Shown: piece after piece, positions 11,719-22,118 of the stretch | Layout of the letters: each line of letters begins with the position of its first letter | Position numbering within the stretch: position 1 is the stretch's first letter | Assembly: GCA_030737875.1 (NCBI GenBank) | Contig: CM060915.1 | Span: 904,402,677 to 904,466,676 of the forward strand | Source: Allium sativum | Lineage: Eukaryota; Streptophyta; Magnoliopsida; Asparagales; Amaryllidaceae | Reading direction: 5' to 3' | Length of the DNA: 64,000 bases | Position numbers and translations under genes: made by a program | The notes under the pieces: model-generated | What the model was told of the DNA's origin: nothing | Databases searched by the model: none | Seen by the model: only the letters and a program-made list of their open reading frames with translations

Positions 11719-12850
11719 AAAGGATTTCGTCCCCGAAATCTTCAAGTTAGGAAGAGTGTGTCCTACCATCCAATCACCCATCTACTCAACCATCATCCAC
11801 AAGCATCCGTTGTCCTTAGAAAACTTCTAATGTTGTATGATCATATGCAAAAGTGTGTGTATATGTTCCTTATCTAATGCAAAGATTAGGTGGTCCACTG
11901 ATTCAGTTGACCTCCTTAATGCGAATTATGTCAGTGCCATGAGTCTAACATGTATGCAATTTTCCTATTTGTTACATATCATTTCTATATGAGTGCACAA
12001 CCGTTCATTCATATGCAACATCCATGTGCTGAGTCGACCATTTCACATCCATAAAAATTTTAAAAAAATGCACAAACAACCATATGCAGTAAGAGAGTGT
12101 TTTTGAGCCAATCTAGTGCCTAGTGTGTGTATATGCATCCACCAGCAACCACTTGCATCCACTTGCAACCATCAAACATAACATGTCTCAAACACATGTT
12201 TACACCCATTAGTTTCTACCTAAAGGTCGAAGATTCGATCGATATGAAACAACTGAGTGATAGAAGCAAGTATAATTAAAACAAAAGCTAGGTTCCCATT
12301 AGACATCAGTTTAAGAGAATAACCCCCTAAGTATCAACCCCGAAGACCGAAATCAACATCAGATTAACACTCAGAGAATCACTCCCATTAAACAAATGTC
12401 CAACTGGAAATCTACTTCACACTTTAAGTAAAAACCCCTATCCTTTTCAGAAATATTCAGATACCTACAGACTACTGATACAGATCAGATTACCAAATGA
12501 TTCTTAGGAAACTAAGTATGATAAAAACCCATAATATATGCGTCATAGTCAACTTAAAGCCCAACATAGATACCCTCAAACCCTAACTTATCAAAAACAG
12601 ATAAGTCGTAACCCTCATGGGGTTTGAGACTATAGCGGAACCAGAAACAAGACTAGTATTAAAGTGCAGAGTTTCAATTACAGAATCAAAATGCCAGAAT
12701 CAGAAAGAGTTTTTTAATCAGATAAGGAGATTAATCCCTTTACAGAAAGTTTTCCTATTTCTATCCTATCCACGAGCCTCGAGGGTATTCGCCTTTCCTC
12801 AATAAGTTGGTCCTGCCCTCTGCCATTGTCCTCGTTTCTTTGGGCAATCC
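11719..12850 (-). other. Element C internal region downstream of gag; polymerase deleted
   Basis: On the minus strand the part next to gag resembles the protease region of element D (compare about 12610-12720 with 47095-47215) but is full of stops. The part next to the LTR resembles the 3' untranslated region of D (compare 11740-12230 with 43345-43840). The join, near 12230-12600, removes the rest of pol. No frame above chance length remains. Confidence 0.65.
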
Positions 12851-13723
12851 CTAGTGAAGTGCCCCCATTTCTCCACAGTTGAAGCAAGTGCCCTTCCTCT
12901 TTCTGCAATCCTTGTTCAGATGGGTCGATCTTCCACAAGTAAAGCACTTCTTCTCCTTCTTGTCTTCAGACTTCTCATCCTTCTTTTGTGTTTCCTTTTT
13001 GGGCCCCGCCTTCTTGTTTTGTGGTCCTTCAAGCTTTTCTTCTTTCTTCTCACTTTTGGTTTCCTCTTCATGCATCAATTCCATGTCAACTAATTTCTCG
13101 AAGGTAGCCCCCATAGAAATGTGGGACATTCCCAATCCATGTAGCGGCTCGTTCAAACCTTTAGCAAACCTTAGTGCCTTCTTATGCGGTGTATTTACCA
13201 AATCTAAGCCGAATCTTGTCAACTGATTAAACTTGTTGACGTACTCTCTCACTGATAAATTCCCCTGCTTCAACGCCAAGAACCTCTCTACGTATAGACT
13301 CTCTTCCTCTCGTGAGAGAAATTTCATCTCGAATCTATGGCTGAAATCCATCCATCTCTCTACCGGACGCTCTCCATTTGTGACCTCCCACCAAAAAGAA
13401 GCTTCGTCCTTAAGCAACCATAACGCCAATTGTATATTCTGCCTATCGTCCACCTTGAAGATAACGAACAAATCCTCAGTTTCTTTGAGCCAGTTCCTGG
13501 CCTCTACGAAGGATTTAGTTCCATTAAAGTTCTTCCCTCCCATGGCTGGAAAGTCTCTACATATCTTCGGGAAAGTATTCACGCACGGAGGAGGAGGAGG
13601 AACCGCTGTAGCTGGGGGAGGAGGGACGTTTGCTAGGCCCGCATCATTAGCCCTAGCTTCTAGGTACCTCTTGAACCAGCCAGGTATCGGTACGCCCTCC
13701 GGAAGGTTAAGATCCCTAGACAT
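12851..13723 (-). pseudogene. gag: Gag of element C, frameshifted in the second zinc knuckle
   Basis: A 290-codon frame opens just inside the primer site. Residues about 40-190 form the retrotransposon gag capsid-like domain (FPAMGGKNFNG, WLKDEASFWWE, EYVNKFNQLTRFG). A proline run lies near residues 35-47, a Lys/Glu-rich linker follows, and then a CCHC zinc knuckle CFTCGRSTHLNKDC (12905-12946). A second knuckle begins CFNCGEMG but the frame ends at a stop at 12851. A run of five C on the plus strand (12862-12866), apparently one base too long, shifts the frame inside this knuckle. Gag packages the RNA and builds the particle. The capsid part is intact, so the frame could have worked recently. 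Confidence 0.88.
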
Positions 13724-13888
13724 GCTGAAATGAAAGAAAAGGAAAGATTCAAAACAAAGGATAGAAAGATAGGCATATGGCTTTGGGAATTATGTTTTTC
13801 AAAATAAACTCTACTTTTGAAAATACTTTATTTTTAAAACCTTTTTGAAAATAGTTTTCAAAACTTTTTATCAAATCTGGTAACCTTC

Positions 13889-13901
13889 AGCTCTGATACC
13901 A
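13889..13901 (-). promoter_or_regulatory. Primer-binding site of element C
   Basis: The minus strand reads TGGTATCAGAGCT two bases inside the 5' (right) LTR. It is complementary to the 3' end of plant initiator tRNA-Met, the usual primer of this lineage. Confidence 0.93.
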
Positions 13902-15438
13902 AGTGTAACACCCCACCTCCGTTAAGGTCACTCGTAAAGGGAATGCCTTAACTTTGGTGGACCGTTTTTAGTAGACAGAACAGAAATTTACAAGACAGAT
14001 AAAAGTAGTACTTGAAAATTTTATAACTTTATTACAACAGAAACAGAAATGAGTTTAGTTACATCTTTCAAAATCACAATATCGGAATTCAAGTACATAA
14101 ATATCAGTCTTGTGCAAAATCCTTCAGAATGCATAGTTTTTAAATCCATAATCCCCCAATATAAACTGCCATGGAAAGATAGAGCCAAAGCCAAGCAATA
14201 CTTCAAACACTTCAAGCAGAGGGAATCTGAATCAAGCTCCTATGTTTCCACCCTAAAAACCTAGGGGGGGGGGAACGGAAAGAAAAGAGGTGAAACAAAC
14301 TAGGTCAGACATAAGTCTGGTGAGTCCAGTGACTTTCAACATATAAACAGATAATAGTATCATGACATGTAAATAAAACTGGATAAGAGATAACCGTAAC
14401 AGGAATAGCAGGTAAACAGAAGAAACGGAATGATGTAGGCTAAGCTAAGCTTTTCACTTCTCTGCACTAATACTAGTATAACAAGATTAGGTGTAACACT
14501 AATATCAAAACAGAAACGGAAACGGAAACAGAATACTAATAATGGGCCTTTACCACCCAACTGATAGGCCTTTACCACCCCAACAGACAGAAGGTACGGA
14601 AACAAAATCGGAAATGGAATCAGAGACAGAAACAGAATAATCCCTATGGAAACAGAATGTTAGAATTAGGTGTACACTAGTAATGGGCCTTTACCACCCC
14701 CAACAGACGATACCACGCAGAAACAGACATGTGTTACCACCTGACAGAAACAGACGGTACCAACAGAAACAGACAGAACTAAGCGTACCCTAAGTCCTAC
14801 CTCAAGTGATCGGCTCCCTAATACATAAATACCCTGTGTCGGCCCCACAGTAGGGTGTATCACTCCGTAATGTGGCAACCTATTGGCACAGACCTATTTA
14901 CAGATGTCACGGTGTCTTACATCCTCAGAGCAGACCGGATCCATGCACGCACATGACCCGGTTGGAACGCGCCATCAACACCCCTCGGCATTATTAGAAT
15001 AAACCGCTTATAATTAGTTCAGTAAGCATGCCCAGACCCCTACATAGAGTGGGGTCAAAGTTTTGATACCCGAAAGGGTTACTGACTAATATGGGTTCCA
15101 CACAACAGACGACACAAGTAATTCCCCTCCTAAACTTGTGTCCCCGGACTAACAGATTTCAGATTAACTTGTTTACAGATTTCAGACAGAATTCAGGTTA
15201 CTAGTTAACAGATCAGACAATCAAGTTAACAAGTTCTCAGACTAACGAATCAGATATACATATTAACAGGCTTACAGACTATTTTACCTAACTTTGTATT
15301 GGGTCTACAAATTTACGAAATGGGTTCTTTTAGATTCATCAGACCAATTGTTTAAAATCCTATCCACCCAACACATTTTAGGTATCATATTTATCTTAGA
15401 TTTGCATTAATTAATTATTAATGCACAGACCTCTTACA

Positions 15439-15628
15439 TTAGGTCGGTAGATTGTGGCCGCTGGATATGCTGGGCAGTTCCGGGCAGACTTCTGCCGCAA
15501 GCCAGACCTAATCTCGTGTCTAAGCATATTTTAGTTATGCCTACGACCTCTCACATTAGACTGACAACTTGCGGTCGCTGGTTAAGCCGGTTGGTTCCGG
15601 GCAGGCTTCTACCGCAAACGGAGTCTAA
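15439..15628 (-). other. Two stem-loop modules in element C right LTR (15439-15511, 15556-15628)
   Basis: Module 1 has arms TTAGGTC (15439-15445) and GACCTAA (15505-15511). Module 2 has TTAGACT (15556-15562) and AGTCTAA (15622-15628), perfect here although the left-LTR copy has a mismatch. Each is 73 nt. Confidence 0.75.
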
Positions 15629-17090
15629 CCTCGTGTCATAGCCAATTTATTCCAATACAGATATCAGACTAATTTATGTCCATTTAACAGATTAAACTCC
15701 CTTACAGGTTATAGCAGATTAATCAAATTTCCATGTTTTACTCAATCTTAGATCGAGCCTACGGATTTTCATACCCAAATTGCAATTATTTAGCTTTCAA
15801 CAGATTTAGCCGATAACAAATTTAGCAGATAACAATTTTAGCAGATTAGGCAATTCAGTAGATTTAGCAAATTAGGCAATTCAACAGATTAAGAAGATAA
15901 CATATTTAGCAGATTAGGCAATTCAACAGATTAAGTAGATAACAGATTTGGCAGATTAGGCAATTCAACAGATTTAACAGATAACAGATTAGCAGATTAG
16001 GCAATTCAGCAGATTTAACGGATTAAATATTTCTTAAAGCTCTATTTACATATCTTGCCTAAATTTACATGCCTAAATCATGGTCATAATTCATAATATG
16101 ACATATGCCCCAAATTTTAATTAAACTTTGCACAGTACAGAATATTCTCTAAAAAGTCCCAAACAATATGAATTATGCCAAATTATAGCCTATGATGCCA
16201 AATATCCTAAAATCCATAATTAGGCGCATTCACATTAATAGTTAACCTAATTTAATATAGATCTTTATGCCTAAGTCACATATATCTTACTTTTTTTCAA
16301 GTCATAGATCGCAATATAAAATATGCCCTAAAATCTAGATCTTAAATTTTAATCATGTATTAAGTACTCAAAATCAGATCTTGCATTATAATATGCATTA
16401 TATTCCAAATCCCAAGTCATATGCTATCATATAATAATTGTTCTTCCAAATCACAGTCTTTTATACATAGTATGTACTGATTCTAGATCTTAATTTACAA
16501 CCTATGTTCTTTTCTCAAATCAGTCACAGATCAGTCATGTCCAATTATGCAATATTCATTATTTGTCCCAAAATTAGCGTTCATGCGTTAATCTCTTATG
16601 AGATTTGGCGCAGGCTCGTAGTAGCCTGGCTATAGAACAGAAAGAAAAAGGAGATACAGAATAGTCACAGAAAAACAGATCTGATAGATAAGAATATGCA
16701 TAACCTCAGATTCAGATTTATAACCATGCCAAGATCATAATAAAAGTTTATATCTGAAAATAACTGTACTCACAAAAAGGGAACGATTCTTGTATTCTGG
16801 AATCTATGTTCTGACGCTGAATAGCGCTCCTTTGATGTAGACTAGTTGTTCTTTTAATCCTATTCAGTTTGGAAGAAGATGCACTGAATTTATCCTAGGT
16901 TTCAGTAGAGTAGCGATGCAATTATTTTATTTTTAATTAGAATAGAGGCAGAGTATAGGAAGAATGAAATTGTGTGGAGAGAAAGCTGGGTTTGGGGGTG
17001 TTTAAATAGGTTAGAGCTCATGAATCCGGTTAGAAAGGCGTCCAGGTGCAGAAAAATGGATCTGTCTACAGATCTGGGAAAGGGGGTGAG

Positions 17091-17174
17091 GTCGACCCTA
17101 GGGTCGACCCTAATGTCGACCTGTTTACCCAGGTCGACCCCCAGGTCGACCCTAGTGTCGACCCCCAGGTCAAC
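17091..17174 (-). promoter_or_regulatory. GTCGAC palindrome array of element C promoter LTR
   Basis: GTCGAC starts at 17091, 17103, 17115, 17133, 17145 and 17157, with a changed GTCAAC at 17169. Spacing is 12, 12, 18, 12, 12, 12. The array lies about 85 bp upstream, in the sense direction, of the TATA-like box at 17001-17008. Confidence 0.65.
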
Positions 17175-17479
17175 ACTAGCCCTGGGCGGGAATTTTCCCA
17201 CCCAGCCAGGGTGTCTGTTTTTGAATTTTGAATCTGAATTTTGAATTTCGGGCTGATTTTTACTGAAACTTCTGAAGGCCATATCTTCTTCATACGGAGT
17301 CCGATTTACGCAAACTTGGACTCTATTCCAAGAAGAATTTCGAGACGAACGCAATGGCATAACCCATTTCCCTTAATTATTTTGTTACAATTTAATTATT
17401 CTCTGATTTGTTACTCTTATGCTCACAGAAAATTCAGGGTGGTACAGTTTGGGTATTAGAGTCATTTTTGGATCTAACA

Positions 17480-17969
17480 GTATTCATGTGGAGGAAACCC
17501 ATTCCGTGTTATACGACATGGTCCCGTGATATACTGAACTTTTAAAAATAAAGTTTCATAAATATCTTAGTTCTCACACCAGTCTCATGACTGACTCGGA
17601 GTTTATTGTTTCCCACCTAAACTCTGGGGGCCTATATTTTCCATACGGGCAGTTAGTAGTTTTAGTTTTGCAAATATTCTTTATACATGATCCTGGATTG
17701 TGGATGGAGATATACTCTTAAATTACTTCAAAGTCTTCTGTTGTTTGTATTTATGCATTTTGTTTCCCCTGTATTGTAATTTATTATTCCCTGGTATTTT
17801 TCCGATGTTTATCAATTGTCTGTACTCTAATGTAAAATTGTTGTAATAGCAATGAAATGTTCTCTTGTGTCTTGTTCAGTTGCATTTTAACCAAAACAAT
17901 CTGTCATTTTGAATGTTTCAAGTTGGTTTAATTATCGATTAGGGGCGGTCGGAATGGCGGGTCATCACA
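17480..17969 (+). repeat. 3' part of the 5' LTR of family-2 element F
   Basis: Matches the 3' ends of the giant LTRs at 32803-33281 and 38384-38867: CCATTCCGTGTTATACG, CACACCAGTC, GAGTTTATTG and TAAACTCTGG in the same order, then a poly(A)-signal-like region (GTAATAGCAATGAAATGTTC). It ends GGGTCATCACA, followed by a primer site. The upstream part of the LTR is beyond the Tat-type insertion. Confidence 0.8.
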
Positions 17970-17971
17970 TT

Positions 17972-17985
17972 TGGTATTAGAGCTT
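17972..17985 (+). promoter_or_regulatory. Primer-binding site of element F
   Basis: TGGTATTAGAGCTT two bases after the LTR end. It matches the initiator tRNA-Met primer site except for one base (TATTAG for TATCAG). Confidence 0.85.
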
Positions 17986-18023
17986 TGATTTACAAAGCTT
18001 GGAGGGTACGATGCATTAGAACA

Positions 18024-18152
18024 AGATGAAAGAACTCATCAGAGGTAGGATTAGTAACATCCTATAAAAGAATAACTCATTAGAGATAGGATTAGAAGTA
18101 TCCTAGGATGAGCAACTCATTATAGATGGTGTGAGTAATGCCCTAAAATGAG
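18024..18152 (+). repeat. Three-copy leader repeat of element F
   Basis: Three imperfect copies of a 40-50-bp unit containing AACTCATTAGAGATAGGATTAG and TATCCTA just after the primer site. AGGAT and ATCCT within each unit can pair. Its place in the leader would suit RNA packaging or dimerisation, which is inference. Confidence 0.5.
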
Positions 18153-18547
18153 TTGAGAATTATATGTTTATAAGAGACGTATTTTTGATTATCTCATATA
18201 TGATCTGACTTTTAAAAATACTTCGAGAATATAAAAGATATTTGTTTTGACAATATATAAGTTCGAAAAGTTAATCGATTAATTGACTGTTGGATGTAAT
18301 GTTTGATTACTTGTTTAACTACTTAAGATTTGCTATGAACTTAAGATGTTTGATTAGGATAAGGAAGCAGAATTTTTGGCGATTTTGGACAGTTGATAAA
18401 TTCTGACTCGTATTGGGATTAAATGTTTAAAAGGAAGTATATTCATGATTTTGGATAGTGAATATATATGAAACCATTTGTTTTTTTACTTAAAAGGAGT
18501 TAGTTTAAAATTATGTTCTGATTTGAAATTCTTACTTTAATTTGTAG

Positions 18548-19508
18548 AGGGGTAAGCAGTGGCCGGATGGGGAGTATTTAGCACAGTTCTTACAGACTTC
18601 TTCATCCAGCAGTTCATCCAACAACTCAGATGATAGCTCTTCGGCCTCACAACACGCAGATAGCGTTGAGAGCCTTTCTAGTCGCAGTAGAGCTAACCAG
18701 TACATGTCTGATGCTACCTACGTTTACATACTGCTTGTGGTCATTGATTAGGATTTTGATTCTGATTCAAATGATGCTTCCATGGACTTGGACTCAAATG
18801 AATCTGAAGATTCAAGAGCACATGACAATTGGATTTTGGAAGATGACGATGGGTTTGTGTTGGATGCATGCGGCCATGTTGTGACGGAGGATCCAATCCT
18901 TATAGCACCCCCAACAGTAGATGCTCAACCACCCCTAATGTTTGAGATTATTCCATACTATATTCCAGAGATAGTCCCTGAGATAGTATACTATGAGTCA
19001 AATTTTGATTTACACGCTCAACAGCAGCCTGAGCTAGATGTACTATATGGAATGAGATGCACCTGGTACACGAGATGGGTATTTTCATTGATGATTTAGC
19101 TCAGCAAGTAACACTAGAGGAGCCACCAGTTTGGGATCTTGCTCCATAGTTACAGGATACCGTTGAGCCACAACTGCTCCAAAGCTACATGAGCCAGTTG
19201 ATCCTCTGATCGAGCTAGAGTTAGATGACGTAGACGATCCACTGATCGAGGAGGCAGTTGAGCTACAGCTTATGCCGGAGATTGAGGGAGAAAGCTATGA
19301 TGTCGACGAGGAGGATGGTGATGATGTGGTGATTTATTGGTATGATAACGAGAGCGACGATGACAAGCCAAATGATTTATAGATAGAAGAGGAATTAGAA
19401 CCTGATGATATAGGTTGGCAGTTGGGTGGAGAATATGACGAGGAGCCTATCTTAGGAGATAAGTTGGGAGTTGGTGGTTACTATTCTGTATATGTGATGT
19501 ATATGTAG
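18548..19508 (+). pseudogene. Acidic, serine-rich frame of element F, broken
   Basis: I recognise no family. The frame reads a serine run (about 18592-18640), then Asp/Ser/Glu-rich segments such as DSDSNDASMDLDSNESEDS, with a stop near 18750, and continues to 19099. A different frame (about 19190-19380) continues in the same acidic style (DDVDDPLIEEAVE, DVDEEDGDDV) and a further stretch to about 19500 keeps EEELEPDD. One or more frameshifts and about three stops therefore break one long acidic frame. It occupies the only coding position between primer site and polypurine tract. There is no capsid motif, zinc knuckle or polymerase, so any role is unknown. Confidence 0.5.
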
Positions 19509-19831
19509 TAGGTCACGTTTTGGTGCAGCCTAGGCACTAGATGTATATTTGGGATATAGCACCATTTTGACATTATATAGGCCACCTTATGTACGTAGTT
19601 GTACTCGGGTTGGCATGGTTAGATGCATATACATATCTTATACCTTAAGTGGCACTATACACTAGGGTATATGTTATGTTTGTGATTATAGTTGATATCT
19701 TGGGTTGTGACATGATGATACATGATATGATACTTATTATTTAAATGTATCATTGTTCTTTTAGTATTGTTTTAGCGTTGTTTCAGTATTCTTTTATTTT
19801 CTTCATTCCTTTTCGGTGACGAAAATTTTTT

Positions 19832-19844
19832 AAGTGAGGGAGAA
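19832..19844 (+). promoter_or_regulatory. Polypurine tract of element F
   Basis: AAGTGAGGGAGAA directly precedes TGTAACGACCC at 19845. Confidence 0.8.
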
Positions 19845-20475
19845 TGTAACGACCCAGAAATTCTGATATTTTGAAAATTCAAGTTTTCAAGAATATGGAA
19901 TAACCGCGCACGGTTCTAGATATATACACTCATTCTTAAACAATATTTCAAAACGTATAACAGTCAGTTAGGTTATTTAAATATATTTTATCAACTTACA
20001 GTTTAGGTAGTTTTGGTCAGAACACTATTTAGCAAAATTATAAATTTTGAGATTTTGAGTGAAGTGTTTGTATACGACTTATTAAATAGTTAAGAAAAGG
20101 CTAGATAACTTTTAAAATTAATTTAGAAAGTTAATTATATTAAAATTCAATATTTTAATTTTGTTGGTGATATGAAAAAGGACAATTTTTGAAACTGCCT
20201 CGGAATCCGACGAAACTAGTTTTATTAGATCCGTAATATCAAATTATGATATGATTTAAAAGTTCATAATTTTTGGAGTTCGTATGTGAGCGTACGTAAT
20301 ATAAACGTATGTTGTAAAAACTAGTAAAAATTCGGTAAAAGCAAGAAATAAGGCCATTTTTCAAATGGTCATCAAATTCGACGAGACCATACTCGTTGGA
20401 ACCGTAATTGTTAAACATAGCGAGATTTCAAATTTCGTAATTAGTATGTGATCGTACGACTAGAAGGAAGTTAAA
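19845..20475 (+). repeat. Truncated 3' LTR of element F
   Basis: Starts TGTAACGACCCAGAAATTC and follows the first 650 bases of the giant LTR at 27024, including the repeated phrase around GACGAAACTAGTTTTATTAG (near 20210 and again near 20370; compare 27455 and 27630). Similarity stops near 20460-20480, where Sirevirus sequence starts. No duplication marks the join, so it looks like a deletion or illegitimate recombination. Confidence 0.75.
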
Positions 20476-20500
20476 GTGGCATAATTAATTAGGAGTGATA

Positions 20501-21576
20501 ATGGAAACCAACACTGGTAGCAATAATAGTTCTTTTATAAAGGGTTAGTCCACTGTTAGATCACCACTGTTTAATGTTAGTAATTATTCATATTAGGCAT
20601 ATAGAATGAAATCTATTTACAGTCAGTAGGATTAGACACATGGAATAGTACACAAAATGAATTTGTAGAACCCACAACTGATTTTGAACATTGGACAAAT
20701 GAATAGAAGGCTGTTGCACAAAGCAATTCTAAAGCCACGAATATGTTATTTTGTTCACTAGACAGGAATGAATTTAATAGAGAATCCGTATGTAAAACTA
20801 CTTATAAAATTTGGAGAACTTTACAAGTTACTCATGAAGGATCTAGTAAAGTTAATCAAACTAAAATAACAATGCTAGTTAATCAGTTTGAGTTAAAAAT
20901 GAACGAGAATAAGTCTATTTCAGATATGTACTGCAGATTTAAAGAGATAGTGCATTCATTAACAACACTTGGAAAAACATATTCTGAAGCAGATCAAGTC
21001 AGAAAAATATTGAGTTCATTAATTCCAGGATGGGATAAGAAAACTTTGGCAATTGAAGAGGATAATGATGTCAATGAAATGAAGATTGAAGAGTTAATTG
21101 GAAATCTGATGTCATATAAAGTCCAATTATAGAAAAGAAAATAAAATAGATCAACAAAGAAGAAATCTATTGCATTAAAAGCAACAATAATTAATTCAGA
21201 CTCAAGTAGCGAAGATGATGAATAAACAGCTCTTATGAAAAATCATTTTAGAAGATTTTTGAGATATAGAAAGAAAAATTATAACCAAGGAAGTTCAAAA
21301 AGTAATAATGATGGTCGATGTTATAACTGTAACAAACTAAGTCATATAAGGAGAATGTGTCCATATCCAGAAAGATCGACTCAATAAACAGACAATAGCA
21401 ATTCGCCAAGAAAGAGAAAGAAAGCATATGCAACAACGTTATATGATTCAGATTCATCATCAAGTGATGAAGAACTAGAAACCGGAAATACATGTATATG
21501 CTTTATGGCAATTCAAAGTTCAGAAAATTTCAAAGAAAAGGATATAGAAACCGGGTACGCCTTAATTAATTTTTAG
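20501..21576 (+). pseudogene. gag: Copia (Sirevirus) gag, decayed
   Basis: Begins METNTGSNNSSF at 20501, then has a stop and frame changes until an open stretch at 20743-21132. That stretch has the gag/UBN2-type pattern: DMYCRFKEIVHSL, SLIPGWDKKTLAIEE and IEELIGNLMSYKVQL. The same frame continues, with several stops, through a Lys-rich and Ser/Asp-rich segment to one CCHC zinc knuckle CYNCNKLSHIRRMC (21319-21360) and ends at 21576. Gag would form the particle and bind RNA. At least four stops or shifts make it inactive. No protease follows: the sequence turns to AT-rich non-coding. Confidence 0.8.
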
Positions 21577-21849
21577 TTTTAATTGATTGAATGGTTGCTT
21601 TGTTTATTTGCTTTAACTTGAATGTAAAAACTTTAAAATTTAAACTTGAAATTTGAAATTCAATTTTGAATTTTTAAATTTGAAATACAAAATAATAATA
21701 TAATAATAAATAAGAAATAAAATAATAAAATAAATTGTTTGTGTGTATACTAGGAATAGAATTATTTCAGGTAATCGTTAAACCTGAAATATATATTGAT
21801 AATTTAATTTCAATTCACAAAAATTTAGTTCTCTTTGAAAATAGACATA

Positions 21850-21980
21850 TATGTCGACATAAATATATGTATATGTCGATATATCTGACTTGTATTTTCA
21901 AATTTCAAAATTTGATTTTCAAAGCTTTAAACTTTCAAACTTCCCTCTAACTTTTCACCAACTCCCAAGGTCTGAAAAGG
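21850..21980 (+). promoter_or_regulatory. Palindrome pair and TATA-like box before the envelope-like frame
   Basis: TATGTCGACATA at 21850-21861 and TATGTCGATATA at 21872-21883 start 22 bp apart. A TATA-like TCTGAAAAGG at 21971-21980 lies 88 bp after the second palindrome and aligns with CTATAAAAAGG of the LTR promoter. A pyrimidine-rich leader leads to the ATG at 22119. This looks like a copy of the LTR promoter module. Confidence 0.55.
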
Positions 21981-22118
21981 TGTCATTTCAATTTGAAAAG
22001 TTATGCCTATTCAATTCATATTCATTTAATTTCTATATACACATCTATTCTCTTTACCTTTCATTCACAACTCAAAACAATATTCTTCATATCTATTCTC
22101 TTCAAACTTATCAATTCA

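Larger units (their letters stand above)
8191..17446 (-). mobile_element. Element C: complete gag-only family-1 retrotransposon with GTTTG duplication
   Basis: Two long LTRs (8191-11705, 13904-17446) flank a 2.2-kb internal region with a primer site, a gag frame and a polypurine tract, all on the minus strand. GTTTG at 8186-8190 and 17447-17451 is a perfect target duplication. Compared with element D, the internal region keeps gag and the 3' untranslated part but lacks reverse transcriptase, RNase H, integrase and chromodomain. It must therefore have depended on polymerase from another copy, the organisation called TR-GAG in plants. The two LTRs differ at only a few positions per hundred by eye. 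Confidence 0.93.
13904..17446 (-). repeat. Element C right (5') LTR
   Basis: 3543 bp, from TGTAACACCCC to GGGTGGTACA. It provides the promoter of element C: TATA-like TATTTAAA at 17001-17008 (minus) with the GTCGAC array just upstream in the sense direction. Two stem-loop modules lie at 15439-15628. Confidence 0.93.
7519..17479 (+). mobile_element. 3' LTR of a Tat-type gypsy element, split by element C
   Basis: The LTR consists of 7519-8190 plus 17452-17479, about 700 bp once element C and one copy of its duplication are removed. It starts TGTTAGCC and ends GATCTAACA, giving matched TGTTAG/CTAACA termini. A TATA-like stretch (CTATAAATACACC, near 7919) lies about 400 bp in. Sequence resumes at 17480 inside a family-2 LTR, so this element had inserted there; GTATT (17480-17484) would be its duplication. 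The 5' LTR lies outside the window. Lineage assignment (Tat, Ogre or Retand group) rests on the end sequences and polypurine tract only. Confidence 0.6.

Noticed and set aside
13233..13733. 166-codon frame on the plus strand
   Set aside because: It lies antisense to gag of element C; its composition mirrors that gene and no family signature is visible.
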